From: a virus
Direction: 5' to 3' (one strand)
DNA length: 64,000 nucleotides
IMG/VR virus record: IMGVR_UViG_3300042406_000429
Span: 1-64,000 of that record
The notes below the pieces were generated by a model, which was not told the DNA's origin, ran no database searches, and saw nothing but the letters and a program-made list of their open reading frames with translations. Of this stretch, positions 48,262 to 58,828 are shown piece after piece. A program made the position numbers and the translations under genes. Position 1 is the first letter of the stretch, and the number at the start of each line of letters is the position of its first letter.

Positions 48262-51200
48262 ATGGCAAATACAGTTTTCAAACTGCGTCGTTCATCAGTC
48301 GCAGGCAAAAAGCCAACTACTTCAGATATTGCCATTGGCGAACAGGCTATTAATCTTACTGACAGAATATTATATTCTTCTGATGGAACAAACGTTTGGG
48401 AAATTGGGGCCAATAATACTATAGTCAATGTTACCAATTCAATAACCGTTGCAACCAATTCTATTACCAATTCTTCCGGTATTTTTACTAATTCTATTAA
48501 TTCTGCTTCTTTTAAAGTAGGATCAGCGGCATTTATTGCAAACACTTCTGGCGTTTATACAAACAATAACATTAATATATCATACAATGATAGGGGTATA
48601 ACATTTACTCCTTTGTCTGGCGGCGCCAATGTTGGTTTTAGACAACAGAGCGACGATAACTTTGTATTTTATTCTACAAATACTACAAACGGTCAAAGAG
48701 CCATTTTTAATGTATATGCTAATACGATTTCTGGTCAAGGATCGGCTTTTAGAATTAATGTTCCACTTGACATAGGATCTAATCCCATATATTCAAATGG
48801 TAGTATTGGTACTAATGGTCAAATTTTGACTTCTAATGGATCTGCTACTTATTGGGCGACTATTACTGGTACGGGTACTGTTACTAGTGTTGGATCAGGA
48901 ACTGGTTTGACTGGTGGGCCAATTACTTCGAGTGGAACTCTTTCTGTTAATACTGGGTATAATTTCACTTGGTCTAATATTCATACTTTCCAGTCAAACG
49001 TAGCGTTTACTGGTAATAATATTTCTGTCGTTTCTAATACGGGTTCAATATTATTTGGTGGAGCATCTGACCAAAATTGGAAAATTGGTCGTAATACAGG
49101 AGCCACTACAAAATATTACTATACAAACAATTCTCTTGATATTATTGCAGCAAATTCAAATTTAGAAGGTATTGTATTCGGTTGGACAGGAAATTCATAT
49201 TTAGAAACTGGATATGCTGGCACGTTTACAAGATTACCAATATATGTCGGTAATAGCACTGTAAATGTTTCTATAAACTCTACTTCTTTTACTGGAACGG
49301 CTAATAATTCTTCATATTTTGGTGGCAATTTGCCTTCTTATTATACTGATGCAACTAATATTACTACTGGAACTTTACCATACGCTCAGTTAGGAAATAA
49401 TGTTGTTAATACAACTGGATCGTTTACTTTATCTGGTGTGACCACTTTTAATGCTAATATCGTATTAGGTTCCTCTGGTATATCAGCAAACGGTTCTTAC
49501 GGTTCTGCAGGACAGTCTTTACTTTCAAACGGTTCTGCTACTTATTGGGCTACTGCTGGCGCTACATTAAACGCTAATAATACAGACACTCAGACTTTCT
49601 ATATTGGTCTTTCAAATGCTTCTTCTGGCGCTTGGACAAACGCAGTTGTATCAACAACTAAGTTGTATTACGTTCCAAGCACTGGCAAGCTAGACGCATC
49701 AATTGTTAACGCTGCATCACACACAGTAGGGACTGCCTTTACCGCTAACTCTACTGTAGTTAATGCAGTATCATACTATGCAGGAACGACCTTAATTGGT
49801 AATACTACCGGTCCTTATGGTAAAACCGAAAGCAATTTAAATGTTAATAATGCGTTAACGTCAAACACAGCAACTTATCTTGGTAATTCTTCTGCTACTG
49901 TTGCGAATGTATCGTCATGGATCACAGGTAACGCAGCTACTGCTTATACCAATGCTGTTTCTTATGTTGATGGTCTCAAATTAGATTCTGTAACAAACAC
50001 ATCTATTACATATATTCCTGTAGCGAATACTGTTAAGAATGCTTATGATAGGGCAATAGATGCTAATACTAGAGCAGCGTCAGCGCAATCTGCCGCTGTT
50101 TCTGCGTATTCTAATGCTGTTTCGTATGTTGATGGTAAAATTGCCACTGCCAATTCGGCCATAACAGGTAATGCTGCTACTGCTTATTCGAACTCTGTAT
50201 CATATACAGATGGCAAAATAGCAACAGCTAATTCTGCAATTACTGGTAATGCAGCTACTGCTTATTCTAATGCTACAGTATTTGCTTCAAACGCATCTAA
50301 TATTAATACTGGAACTTTAGCTGAGGCTAGACTTCCTTATCGTATGGATCAAAACGTTAGAACAACTGATAACGTTTCTTTTAGTAGTTTGACTCTTACT
50401 GGAAGTCTTTCTATTTCTGGTAATGTTAATGTTATTGGTTCGAACACATTATCTATTGTTGATAACTTTATCTATCTAAATTCAAATAATACAGTAGACA
50501 ACGAAGATCTCGGTATAGTTGGTAACTATAATACTACTGGTAATTCTTTGGGTTACGCCCATTCTGGTATTTTCCGAGATGCTTCTGATGGTATCTGGAA
50601 AGTTTTTGATGGATATAAACCAGAACCAGATGCTAATGTTAACATTGATACTACAAATACTACTTTTCAACTAGCCAATTTCCAAGCTAATACTCTATAT
50701 CTTGGTAATACTTCTACAAATTGGTTGGTTGCTAATATTGGTGGTATGTATCATACTGGAACCGTAAACGCTGCTAGTCATACAGTAGGAACTGCTTTTA
50801 CTGCCAATGCTACAGTAGTTAACGCAGTAACATATTATGTTGGTTCTACTCTTATCGGTAACTCTACTGGTCCTTATGGTAAAACAGAAGGTTCGTTAAA
50901 TGTCAACAGCGCATTAACTTCCAATAACTCAACCAATCTTGGCGGAACTGCAGCAGCTTCTTATCAGCTCAATTCTACGTTGAATGCGAATATCGCTGCT
51001 TATCTTCCGGTATATACTGGAGTTGTTAATGGATCATCTCATACAGTAGGTACATCTCTTATTGCTAATGCTACTGGTGTGTATCATACTGGAACTATGA
51101 ACGCAGCCAGTCTTACTGTTGGAACTTCTACAATAGCCAACTCAACTGGTGTTTACACTGGTATTATTAATGCTGCTAGTCATACAGTAGGCACTGCATT

Positions 51201-51855
51201 TACCGCTAATTCAACATTAACAAACACTGTATCTTTAGTGGTTTCTACTAATACATCTACTTTTGGAACTGCAGCATATATTGTTGCTAATGGTAATGTT
51301 GGTATTGCAACTTCTTCTCCACAATCAAAACTTTCTATTGGTGCAGGCTCGATAGCAGACTCAGCTCTACCAGTTCAAATTAGTACTTCATCAAATACTG
51401 GTTTGTCTTATTTTGCAGTCAATAGAAACGGCAGTTACGGCGCATTGTTTGGTTATGACAATGGTGGAACTTTTGCTGGTGTTACTATCAGAAATGTGGT
51501 TGCCTCCGGAACCTCTGGGGATGCTATTTGTTTTGCTGTTAATAATACATCGGAAGCAATGCGAATTCTTGGATCAGGAAACGTAGGTATCGGGAACACA
51601 ACACCAGCAGATAAATTGGTCGTTGGTGGTAATGTGATGCCAGGTTCTGATAACGCTTATAATCTAGGTTCCGCAACATTAAGATGGGCCAACGTATTTA
51701 CGGGCGACTTACATCTTTCTAACGAAAGAACTAGAGGTAATGATATTGATGGAACTACTGGTAATTGGACTATCCAAGAAGGCGAAACTGAGCTTTTCAT
51801 TATAAATAATAAAAATGGTAAAAAATTCAAATTTAAATTAGAAGAGGTTGAATAA
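48262..51855 (+). CDS. Long tail fibre protein
   Basis: A 1197-residue fibre. It starts NTVFKLRRSSVAGKKPTTSD..IGEQAINLTDRILYSSDG, a common attachment module. Then beta repeats (GSYGSAGQSLLSNGSATYW), AATAYSNAVSYVDGKIATANSAITGN helical repeats at about 560-690, the DNFIYLNSNN..DLGIVGNYN block and a tail (RTRGNDIDGTTGNWTIQEGE..NGKKFKFKLEEV). It lacks a receptor-tip or S74 domain, so it is probably a shaft. Confidence 0.85.
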   Translation: MANTVFKLRRSSVAGKKPTTSDIAIGEQAINLTDRILYSSDGTNVWEIGANNTIVNVTNSITVATNSITNSSGIFTNSINSASFKVGSAAFIANTSGVYTNNNINISYNDRGITFTPLSGGANVGFRQQSDDNFVFYSTNTTNGQRAIFNVYANTISGQGSAFRINVPLDIGSNPIYSNGSIGTNGQILTSNGSATYWATITGTGTVTSVGSGTGLTGGPITSSGTLSVNTGYNFTWSNIHTFQSNVAFTGNNISVVSNTGSILFGGASDQNWKIGRNTGATTKYYYTNNSLDIIAANSNLEGIVFGWTGNSYLETGYAGTFTRLPIYVGNSTVNVSINSTSFTGTANNSSYFGGNLPSYYTDATNITTGTLPYAQLGNNVVNTTGSFTLSGVTTFNANIVLGSSGISANGSYGSAGQSLLSNGSATYWATAGATLNANNTDTQTFYIGLSNASSGAWTNAVVSTTKLYYVPSTGKLDASIVNAASHTVGTAFTANSTVVNAVSYYAGTTLIGNTTGPYGKTESNLNVNNALTSNTATYLGNSSATVANVSSWITGNAATAYTNAVSYVDGLKLDSVTNTSITYIPVANTVKNAYDRAIDANTRAASAQSAAVSAYSNAVSYVDGKIATANSAITGNAATAYSNSVSYTDGKIATANSAITGNAATAYSNATVFASNASNINTGTLAEARLPYRMDQNVRTTDNVSFSSLTLTGSLSISGNVNVIGSNTLSIVDNFIYLNSNNTVDNEDLGIVGNYNTTGNSLGYAHSGIFRDASDGIWKVFDGYKPEPDANVNIDTTNTTFQLANFQANTLYLGNTSTNWLVANIGGMYHTGTVNAASHTVGTAFTANATVVNAVTYYVGSTLIGNSTGPYGKTEGSLNVNSALTSNNSTNLGGTAAASYQLNSTLNANIAAYLPVYTGVVNGSSHTVGTSLIANATGVYHTGTMNAASLTVGTSTIANSTGVYTGIINAASHTVGTAFTANSTLTNTVSLVVSTNTSTFGTAAYIVANGNVGIATSSPQSKLSIGAGSIADSALPVQISTSSNTGLSYFAVNRNGSYGALFGYDNGGTFAGVTIRNVVASGTSGDAICFAVNNTSEAMRILGSGNVGIGNTTPADKLVVGGNVMPGSDNAYNLGSATLRWANVFTGDLHLSNERTRGNDIDGTTGNWTIQEGETELFIINNKNGKKFKFKLEEVE

Positions 51856-54800
51856 TGGGTGAGTTTATTGGTAACTCTACGGTAAATAGTAGTCTTACAA
51901 CAACTCAATTAAGGGTCGGTGCAAATTCAACCTTTACTATGTTGACCGCCAATGCTACTGGCGTTTATGCCAATGCCACTTTGGTCGCCAATTCTATTGG
52001 CCCATATGGAAAAACTGAAGGCAATCTAAACGTCAATAGTGCTACCTATGCCACATCTGCTGGTAGCGCTACCAATGCTTCTGCCGCTACTAATGCAACT
52101 TATGCTACTAACGCAGGAACAGCTAACAATTCAACCTATTTGAACGGTCAATTAGCTTCTTTTTATACCAACGCTACCAATATTACTACTGGCACATTGC
52201 CTTACGCTCAAATACCAGCTAATGTTATAAACACTACTGCTGCATTTACAATATCCGGAGTGCACACTCATAACGCTAATGTTATTATGGGTAGTTCTGG
52301 TCTTTCTGCTAATGGTGGTTTTGGTACTGCTGGACATGTTCTACATTCGAATGGAACTGCAACTTACTGGGCAACAGACGATGCTGGAGTAACATCAGTT
52401 GCAACAGGCAATGGTCTTACCGGTGGAACTATCACTGCCACAGGAACAGTAAGCGTTCTTGCTAATAATGGCATAACTGCTAATGCTACCGGTTTGTATG
52501 TCACTCAAGGAACTGGCACTGTAGTAAATGCTACTGGTGTTCATGTTAATTCGACGTATATTGGAACCCTTTCAGCAAATAATACGACTTACGTTAACGG
52601 CAAGACTGAAGGTAACTTAAACGTCAATAGTGCCACCTACGCAACGTCAGCTGGATCGGCCACTAACGCTTCCGCTGCCACTAATGCTACCTATGCTACT
52701 TCGGCTGGATCAGCTACCAACGCTACTTATGCTACCAGTGCCGGTAGTGCTACTACTTCTACAACCCAAGCATTAACTGATAATTCTACAAACATTGTCA
52801 CAACTAACTGGTTTAATGAAGCAATTTATTCAACCAGAGGCGCTCATAATATTTCTGGTGGAGGAACTATTAGTTACGGCGCTGTTGCTGGGTTTGTTAA
52901 ATGGACTGCACGTTTCATTATTATTGGTGATTCTAAAGGAACATCATCACCCGGAAACGCTAATTACTATGACATTAACTGCCCATCAACTGGATCAATT
53001 GATGTTGTTGGCACTACTGCAGTAACTGCAACGACTAATGGTATTCCTCTTGCTTCATGGCAAGCCCTTTATTATGATCTTGGCGATGGTTCGGCAGCTG
53101 GCGCAACAGCATTCCATATTGTAGACTACAATGTAGGAACAGCAAATTATATGGTGCCTGCTGATTGGGTTCTACTTGCAGTAGTTAATGGTGATAATAG
53201 TTCTTGTAAATTTACTGCTGGTGTGGTTCTAGATTCTGGCGAATCTTTTGATACTACTGCATATTCTAGTTATAAGGTTCCTGTTGCTGCATCAGCCACT
53301 AACGCTACTTCGGCTGGATCAGCTACTAATGCAACTTATGCTACTAGTGCGGGAACTGCAAATACAACTCAATCCTTAACGTTTGCATCTGATGGAACTG
53401 GTGCAGCTGCTACTAGTACTTTTAATGGTGGTACTGCTAGAACAATTTCTTATAATTCTGTTGGCGCACCGTCAACAACTGGCACTAATGCTTCTGGCAC
53501 TTGGTCAATCAATATTAATGGTTCGGCTGCTTCTGCTACTAACGCTTCAGCAGCCACAAATGCGACCAATGCTTCTAATCTAGGCGGCGTTGCTGCTGCC
53601 AATTATGCTAGAACAGATACAGCTGACACATTTGATGGAGCTGTAACATTCTCGGCTGGTGCAAACTCTATTATATTTTCTAACGCTACAAGTAATTTTA
53701 TAGGTTGGAATACTTCTGGCGTTGCTGCTCCTGCAGTTACCACAAGATCGGCAGGAACAAAATTACTATTGTATCCAGCTATCGCAGCGACTTCGGTGGA
53801 TTATGCTGCTGGTATTGAAAACAATCATCTATGGTTATCAACTGCTACTACTGCTGGCGGTATAAAATTATACGCAAATACTTCAACCATTTTATTATCT
53901 AATACTACTGGCACTTATATTAATGGCACACAGGCTGTTATTAACAGTGGAACTTGGTCTATCAATATCAATGGTTCAGCAGCTTCGGCCACAAACGCTT
54001 CTGCTGCCACTAACGCTACTTATGCTACAACCGCTGGATCAGCGCCTAACCCTAACGCCGTAACATTCAATAATGGTGGTGCTGGAGCAGCTTCTGGTAG
54101 CACTTATACTGGCGCTGCGACATTAACGGTTTCATACAATACTGTTGGCGCTCCATCAACTACTGGAACAAACGCTTCTGGAACTTGGTCTATCAATATC
54201 AATGGTTCAGCAGCTTCTGCAACTAATGCTTCTGCAGCTACTAATGCTACTTATGCTACTAGTGCTGGTACTTCCGGTGTAAACAACGCAGATAACTACG
54301 TTAATGTAAGAGTTATTCGTAATTCTAACCTGGCAACAAATAACGATGGTATGTTTATTGGGTACGGTAGCACTAATTCTGGTGCTACTAGAATTTATGG
54401 AGCAGGTAGCACTGTTGGACACTCTTACATAGACGCTTCCGGAAATTGGTTCAGAAGCGATGCTGTTCAGTATGTATTGAATACTGGAACTTGGTCGATC
54501 AACGTTAATGGGTCTGCTGGTTCTACTACCCAAGCAGTCACATTCAATAATGGTGGTGCTGGTGCAGCTTCTGGAACAACATTCAATGGTGGCACTGCCA
54601 GAACAATTTCTTATAACTCCATTGGCGCTCCGTCAACTACTGGCACTAATGCTTCTGGAACTTGGTCGATCAACGTTAATGGGTCTGCTGGTTCTACTAC
54701 CCAAGCAGTCACATTCAATAATGGTGGTGCTGGTGCAGCTTCTGGAACAACATTCAACGGCGGAACAGCCAGAACAATTTCTTATAACTCAATTGGAGCT

Positions 54801-55430
54801 CCGTCAACTACTGGAACAAACGCTTCTGGAACTTGGTCTATCAACATCAATGGATCAGCAGCATCAGCAACTAATGCTTCAGCCGCCACCAACGCCACTT
54901 ATGCAACCAATTCTGGATATCCAGGCGTTGGGTTAGACTATCAGAGCGTAACTAATGCTGCTGCGTTGCAATCAACTGGTTGGGCTTCTTATCCTCATTA
55001 TAAGGTTTATTTCTGGAACACTTTGCCAGTTACACAGTCTCAGTCTTTATATATGAGAATTTATATTGCCGGCGCTTTTGGAACAAGTAATTATTATCAT
55101 GAATCATTAGCTGCGTACAATAATGGTAATGGTGCATATTATGGCGGCACTTATACTTTTTGTTATTTAACATATCCAGGTTACTTTATCACCGCAGCGA
55201 CAGGTGGTAGCGGTATGGCAGGAACTATTGAATTATTAGGCGCTAACGTTGCGTCTGTATATAAATCATTTAGATGGGATGTATACGGAGCAGCATATAC
55301 TACTGGATTTGGACACCGAGCATTTGGTGGTGGATGGTATACGGGATCTACAGGAGCTATTACTGGTATTCAGTTATATTCTTCCTCTGGAAATATTACA
55401 GGTAACATGAGAGTTGTTGGATATAATTAA
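51855..55430 (+). CDS. Long tail fibre with receptor-binding-like tip
   Basis: A 1191-residue fibre. Most of it is Ala/Thr/Ser/Asn repeats (SAGSATNASAATNATYATSAG; TISYNSIGAPSTTGTNASGTWSINI). Two of these are identical over 103 bp at DNA level. The last ~170 residues (YQSVTNAAALQ ... SGNITGNMRVVGYN) form a Tyr/Gly-rich domain like the three proteins at 57017-58817. That domain is probably the receptor-binding tip. Confidence 0.85.
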   Translation: MGEFIGNSTVNSSLTTTQLRVGANSTFTMLTANATGVYANATLVANSIGPYGKTEGNLNVNSATYATSAGSATNASAATNATYATNAGTANNSTYLNGQLASFYTNATNITTGTLPYAQIPANVINTTAAFTISGVHTHNANVIMGSSGLSANGGFGTAGHVLHSNGTATYWATDDAGVTSVATGNGLTGGTITATGTVSVLANNGITANATGLYVTQGTGTVVNATGVHVNSTYIGTLSANNTTYVNGKTEGNLNVNSATYATSAGSATNASAATNATYATSAGSATNATYATSAGSATTSTTQALTDNSTNIVTTNWFNEAIYSTRGAHNISGGGTISYGAVAGFVKWTARFIIIGDSKGTSSPGNANYYDINCPSTGSIDVVGTTAVTATTNGIPLASWQALYYDLGDGSAAGATAFHIVDYNVGTANYMVPADWVLLAVVNGDNSSCKFTAGVVLDSGESFDTTAYSSYKVPVAASATNATSAGSATNATYATSAGTANTTQSLTFASDGTGAAATSTFNGGTARTISYNSVGAPSTTGTNASGTWSININGSAASATNASAATNATNASNLGGVAAANYARTDTADTFDGAVTFSAGANSIIFSNATSNFIGWNTSGVAAPAVTTRSAGTKLLLYPAIAATSVDYAAGIENNHLWLSTATTAGGIKLYANTSTILLSNTTGTYINGTQAVINSGTWSININGSAASATNASAATNATYATTAGSAPNPNAVTFNNGGAGAASGSTYTGAATLTVSYNTVGAPSTTGTNASGTWSININGSAASATNASAATNATYATSAGTSGVNNADNYVNVRVIRNSNLATNNDGMFIGYGSTNSGATRIYGAGSTVGHSYIDASGNWFRSDAVQYVLNTGTWSINVNGSAGSTTQAVTFNNGGAGAASGTTFNGGTARTISYNSIGAPSTTGTNASGTWSINVNGSAGSTTQAVTFNNGGAGAASGTTFNGGTARTISYNSIGAPSTTGTNASGTWSININGSAASATNASAATNATYATNSGYPGVGLDYQSVTNAAALQSTGWASYPHYKVYFWNTLPVTQSQSLYMRIYIAGAFGTSNYYHESLAAYNNGNGAYYGGTYTFCYLTYPGYFITAATGGSGMAGTIELLGANVASVYKSFRWDVYGAAYTTGFGHRAFGGGWYTGSTGAITGIQLYSSSGNITGNMRVVGYN
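54484..54757 (+). repeat. 103-bp perfect direct repeat in a fibre gene
   Basis: Positions 54484-54586 are identical to 54655-54757, a spacing of exactly 171 bp (57 codons). Related degenerate copies occur at about 53385-53540, 54060-54210, 55860-56010 and 56330-56480. In-frame recombination would shorten or lengthen the shaft by whole units. Confidence 0.9.
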
Positions 55431-55438
55431 TTTTAATA

Positions 55439-55445
55439 CTAAATA
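55439..55445 (+). promoter_or_regulatory. Probable late promoter
   Basis: CTAAATA, the same variant seen before three endonuclease genes. Predicted start near 55451; the fibre gene starts at 55479 behind GGGGAAAGGG. Confidence 0.55.
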
Positions 55446-55478
55446 TATTTAAAATAAAACCATAGGGGAAAGGGAACC

Positions 55479-57014
55479 ATGGCTAATAAAGATTTCGTAG
55501 TTAAAAATGGCTTATCTACAGGAACTAACTCAGTTTCCATAGGAACAGCTTTGACTGTATCTTCAAATGGTAATGTTGGTATTGCTAATACTACTCCTGC
55601 AAATAAATTGTCAATTGCTGGCACAGTTGCTCTTGGTAACACTAGTGTTACCGGCTGGGTAAATGCTTCTTCTGGTTTTTATGGAACTGTTCAGACAGCA
55701 ACTCAAGGCACGATAGATCACAACTCCCTTTCCAATTATTCAGCAGATCGCCACATAGCTCATAGCACAATTTCAATAACTGCTGGTACAGGTTTGTCTG
55801 GCGGTGGAACGATCGACGCTAATAGAACTTTAAATGTTACCAATGTTCCAAATGCATTAACAATTAATAATGGTGGAGCAGGTTCGGCTTCCGGAACAAC
55901 ATTTAATGGTAGCTCTGCAGTTACCATTTCATACAATAGTATTGGAGCTCCATCAACTACTGGCACTAACGCCTCTGGTACTTGGTCTATAAGTATTAAC
56001 GGTTCAGCTGCTTCGGCTACCAACGCTACTTATGCTACTAGTGCTGGTAGTGCTACTAATGCCACCTATGCAACATCGGCTGGTTCCACTTCTCAATCTC
56101 TAACTTTTGCCTCAGATGGAACTGGTGCTATTTCTGGCACTACGTTTAATGGAGGAACTGCTAGAGTTATCTCATATAACTCTATCGGAGCTCCAAAGAC
56201 AGACGGAACTAATGCTTCCGGAACTTGGTCTATTAACATCAACGGTTCAGCTGCTTCGGCTACGAATGCTTCTGCCGCTACTAATGCTACTTATGCAACA
56301 TCGGCCGGATCGACTTCTCAAGCAGTGACATTTAATAATGGCGGAGCAGGCGCTGCTTCTGGCACTACGTTCAACGGCGGAACAGCCAGAACAATTTCTT
56401 ATAACTCAATTGGAGCTCCGTCAACTACTGGTACTAATGCTTCTGGCACTTGGTCTATTAACATCAACGGTTCAGCTGCTTCTGCCACTAACGCATCAGC
56501 TGCTACCAATGCCACCTATGCAACTTCTGCTGGTTCAGCTACTAATGCCACCTATGCAACTTCTGCTGGCACTTTCACAAGCATATCGCAAGATTCAAGA
56601 TTTAATTCTATAGGTGTTGGTATGGCCGCTCAAGGTAGCTCTACCATATATGCCATGGGTGATATTGTCGGTGGTTATTCCGACGAAAGATTGAAAACTG
56701 ACATTAAACCAATTGAAAATGCTCTAGAAAAAGTTATGAGTATTTCTGGAGTTAATTTTAGAAGTAATGATTTAGCATCAACTTTTGGTTATAATGAAAC
56801 AAATCAAGTCGGTGTACTGGCACAAGAACTAGAAAAAGTTCTGCCACAAGTAGTTAGATTGGCACCTTTTGACGTGGAAACTGTTGACGGTGTTCAAAGA
56901 TCTATCTCTGGTGAAAACTATAAAACTGTTCAATATGAAAGAATAGTTCCATTATTGATCGAAGCTATCAAACAACTAGCAAAAGAAGTTGAAGATCTAA
57001 AAAGTAAGGTCTAA
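55479..57014 (+). CDS. Tail fibre with C-terminal S74 self-cleaving chaperone
   Basis: A 511-residue fibre. The N terminus is ANKDFVVKNGLSTGTNSV. The middle has the same TISYNSIGAPSTTGTNASGTW and ATNATYATSAG repeats as the upstream fibre. The last ~110 residues are a Peptidase_S74 intramolecular chaperone: GGYSDERLKTDIKPIENALE with the nucleophile Ser about residue 402 and the paired Lys, VGVLAQELEKVLPQ and VQYERIVPLLIEAIKQL. It helps trimerise the fibre and then cuts itself off. T4-like late box at 55439. Confidence 0.93.
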   Translation: MANKDFVVKNGLSTGTNSVSIGTALTVSSNGNVGIANTTPANKLSIAGTVALGNTSVTGWVNASSGFYGTVQTATQGTIDHNSLSNYSADRHIAHSTISITAGTGLSGGGTIDANRTLNVTNVPNALTINNGGAGSASGTTFNGSSAVTISYNSIGAPSTTGTNASGTWSISINGSAASATNATYATSAGSATNATYATSAGSTSQSLTFASDGTGAISGTTFNGGTARVISYNSIGAPKTDGTNASGTWSININGSAASATNASAATNATYATSAGSTSQAVTFNNGGAGAASGTTFNGGTARTISYNSIGAPSTTGTNASGTWSININGSAASATNASAATNATYATSAGSATNATYATSAGTFTSISQDSRFNSIGVGMAAQGSSTIYAMGDIVGGYSDERLKTDIKPIENALEKVMSISGVNFRSNDLASTFGYNETNQVGVLAQELEKVLPQVVRLAPFDVETVDGVQRSISGENYKTVQYERIVPLLIEAIKQLAKEVEDLKSKV

Positions 57015-57016
57015 TT

Positions 57017-57589
57017 ATGCCAGGAACAAAAATTAATAATTCTGGTGTTACGTTTCCAGATGGTTCTTTACAACCAACTGCACGTGGTACCAGACAGTAT
57101 TTGACAACGATAACAGCTTCTAATTCTGGTTCGATACAGTATACAGGCCATACAAATACATATAATCATTATGATTATGTATTGAATAATGTAATGTGCA
57201 CTAGTGGTTATTATTTGTGTTACAGATATTATGTAAGTGCAGTTTATCAATCTTCAGGATATTACACAGCAGGTTGGGTTAACAGTAATTCTAATGGGTG
57301 GGCCCCACAAGGCGGTTATACTGCATATGCAGTTATTGATAGTTATACGTATAATGTTGCTGGTGGTGGTGTTTCTGGATGTTTGACTTTGTATAATTGC
57401 CGCCAAACAACAAATGTAAAATTTTCTCTTTTTCATGCAGCTGGAAAATATTATACTGCTGGGTATTCAGCGCAGTTTGGAGGAGGAACTACTTGGTCAG
57501 GGTCTAATGCTGCAGTCGATGGAATACAATTTCTACCAACTGGAGGTTCTATAATTTCCGGATCTGTAGATATATACGGATGGAATTAA
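57017..57589 (+). CDS. Receptor-binding-like small fibre protein A
   Basis: A 190-residue protein. The N terminus is NNSGVTFPDGSLQPTARGTRQ. A Tyr/Gly-rich beta domain (YNHYDYVLNNV ... CRQTTNVKFSLFHAAGKYYTAGY) ends GGSIISGSVDIYGWN. It is a paralog of the two proteins that follow and of the tip of the 51855 fibre. Probably an adhesin or tip subunit. Confidence 0.75.
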   Translation: MPGTKINNSGVTFPDGSLQPTARGTRQYLTTITASNSGSIQYTGHTNTYNHYDYVLNNVMCTSGYYLCYRYYVSAVYQSSGYYTAGWVNSNSNGWAPQGGYTAYAVIDSYTYNVAGGGVSGCLTLYNCRQTTNVKFSLFHAAGKYYTAGYSAQFGGGTTWSGSNAAVDGIQFLPTGGSIISGSVDIYGWN

Positions 57590-57592
57590 TAA

Positions 57593-58204
57593 ATGCCAAC
57601 AAGTTTAAAAAGCTCTAATGTAACATTTCCTGACGGAACAACTCAGACTACAGCAAGAGGCGCTAGAACTCTTCTTACAACTTTAACCGCTTCTAGTAGT
57701 GCTTCATTGTCTTATACGGGTTTTAGTGATTCATATAACAATTATGAATTGCTTGTTTACAACATGATGTCAGCAACGTTAAATGTTGGTTTTTATATGC
57801 GATATTATTTCGACGGTGGTTTTAATTCTGGCACATATTATTCTACAGGCGTTTGGATCAATCAATACGCAACCACTGGTAGCCCACCATTTGTTCCTGC
57901 TAGTGGATATGCTGGTATTGGCGGTTCTGTTGGATATATACCATTAACTTATTCCAATTACGCTTTCAACGGTAGTAGTGCTGGTGTTAGTGGAATGATT
58001 AGATTCACAAATTGTCGTAATACTTCTTCTTCAAAGAATTATAATTTTGTTTTATCCGGAATGGATTATACGACAAATTATGCTGCACTTACTTTTGGTG
58101 GTGGAACACATAGTTCTTCTACTTCTAAACTTGATGGTTTTCAAATATATTATAGTTCAGGAAATATACAAGCCGGAACTATAAGAGTCTATGGTTGGAA
58201 CTAA
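57593..58204 (+). CDS. Receptor-binding-like small fibre protein B
   Basis: A 203-residue paralog of A and C. N terminus KSSNVTFPDGTTQTTARGAR; a Tyr/Ser-rich central beta domain that differs strongly from A; end YYSSGNIQAGTIRVYGWN. The conserved ends and variable middle are typical of receptor-binding modules under host-range selection. Confidence 0.75.
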   Translation: MPTSLKSSNVTFPDGTTQTTARGARTLLTTLTASSSASLSYTGFSDSYNNYELLVYNMMSATLNVGFYMRYYFDGGFNSGTYYSTGVWINQYATTGSPPFVPASGYAGIGGSVGYIPLTYSNYAFNGSSAGVSGMIRFTNCRNTSSSKNYNFVLSGMDYTTNYAALTFGGGTHSSSTSKLDGFQIYYSSGNIQAGTIRVYGWN

Positions 58205-58217
58205 AATAGGAAAATAA

Positions 58218-58817
58218 ATGGCAACTTCAGCAATCAGCAGTGGTGTAAGATATTCTGATTCAACCATACAAACAACTCAATATGGTAATAAACAATTTAT
58301 AGCAGAATACACTGCATCTAATAGTGCTGCTCTTTATCCAGCGTTCAATACTTCATATAATCACTATGAATTGGTGTTTAATAATCTATTGCCTGTCACA
58401 CAAAGCACTGGACTATGGTGTTATTTTTATGTTGCGGGTGCCTACAGAGGTCTTAATTATTACAGACATGTTTTGTATGGTATTTACAATAACAATAGTG
58501 GTTCTTTTGGTGGTGGTGATTATTCTTATATACCATTGTGTTATAATGGATATTTTGTGAATTATTCTAATGGTGGTGTTTCTGGTAAATTCATTATATA
58601 TAATACAAGACAAACAACTCATATAAAAAATTATGAATTTTGGATTACAGGATATCTATATACCAGCGGTTATCTCGGTTATCACCATGGTGGTGGATTC
58701 TGGGATGGAACGCCTAGTGGTGTAAGCGGTATAACAAACACCATCGATGGTATGCAAATAAATGCACAGTCCGGTAATCTATCTTCAGGTTCAGTAACAC
58801 TTTACGGTTTTAATTAA
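58218..58817 (+). CDS. Receptor-binding-like small fibre protein C
   Basis: A 199-residue paralog. N terminus SSGVRYSDSTIQTTQYGNKQ, middle YNHYELVFNNLLPVTQSTG (very like NTLPVTQSQS in the 51855 fibre tip) and end AQSGNLSSGSVTLYGFN. So C and the fibre tip are the closest pair. Confidence 0.75.
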   Translation: MATSAISSGVRYSDSTIQTTQYGNKQFIAEYTASNSAALYPAFNTSYNHYELVFNNLLPVTQSTGLWCYFYVAGAYRGLNYYRHVLYGIYNNNSGSFGGGDYSYIPLCYNGYFVNYSNGGVSGKFIIYNTRQTTHIKNYEFWITGYLYTSGYLGYHHGGGFWDGTPSGVSGITNTIDGMQINAQSGNLSSGSVTLYGFN

Positions 58818-58828
58818 AGGATTATAAA

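Noticed and set aside
40122-56600. CRISPR-like or other DNA repeat arrays
   Set aside because: The repeats are in frame, degenerate at third positions and encode fibre shafts, without uniform spacers.
45019-58817. Diversity-generating retroelement acting on the fibre tips
   Set aside because: No reverse transcriptase gene and no template/variable repeat pair was seen in the window.
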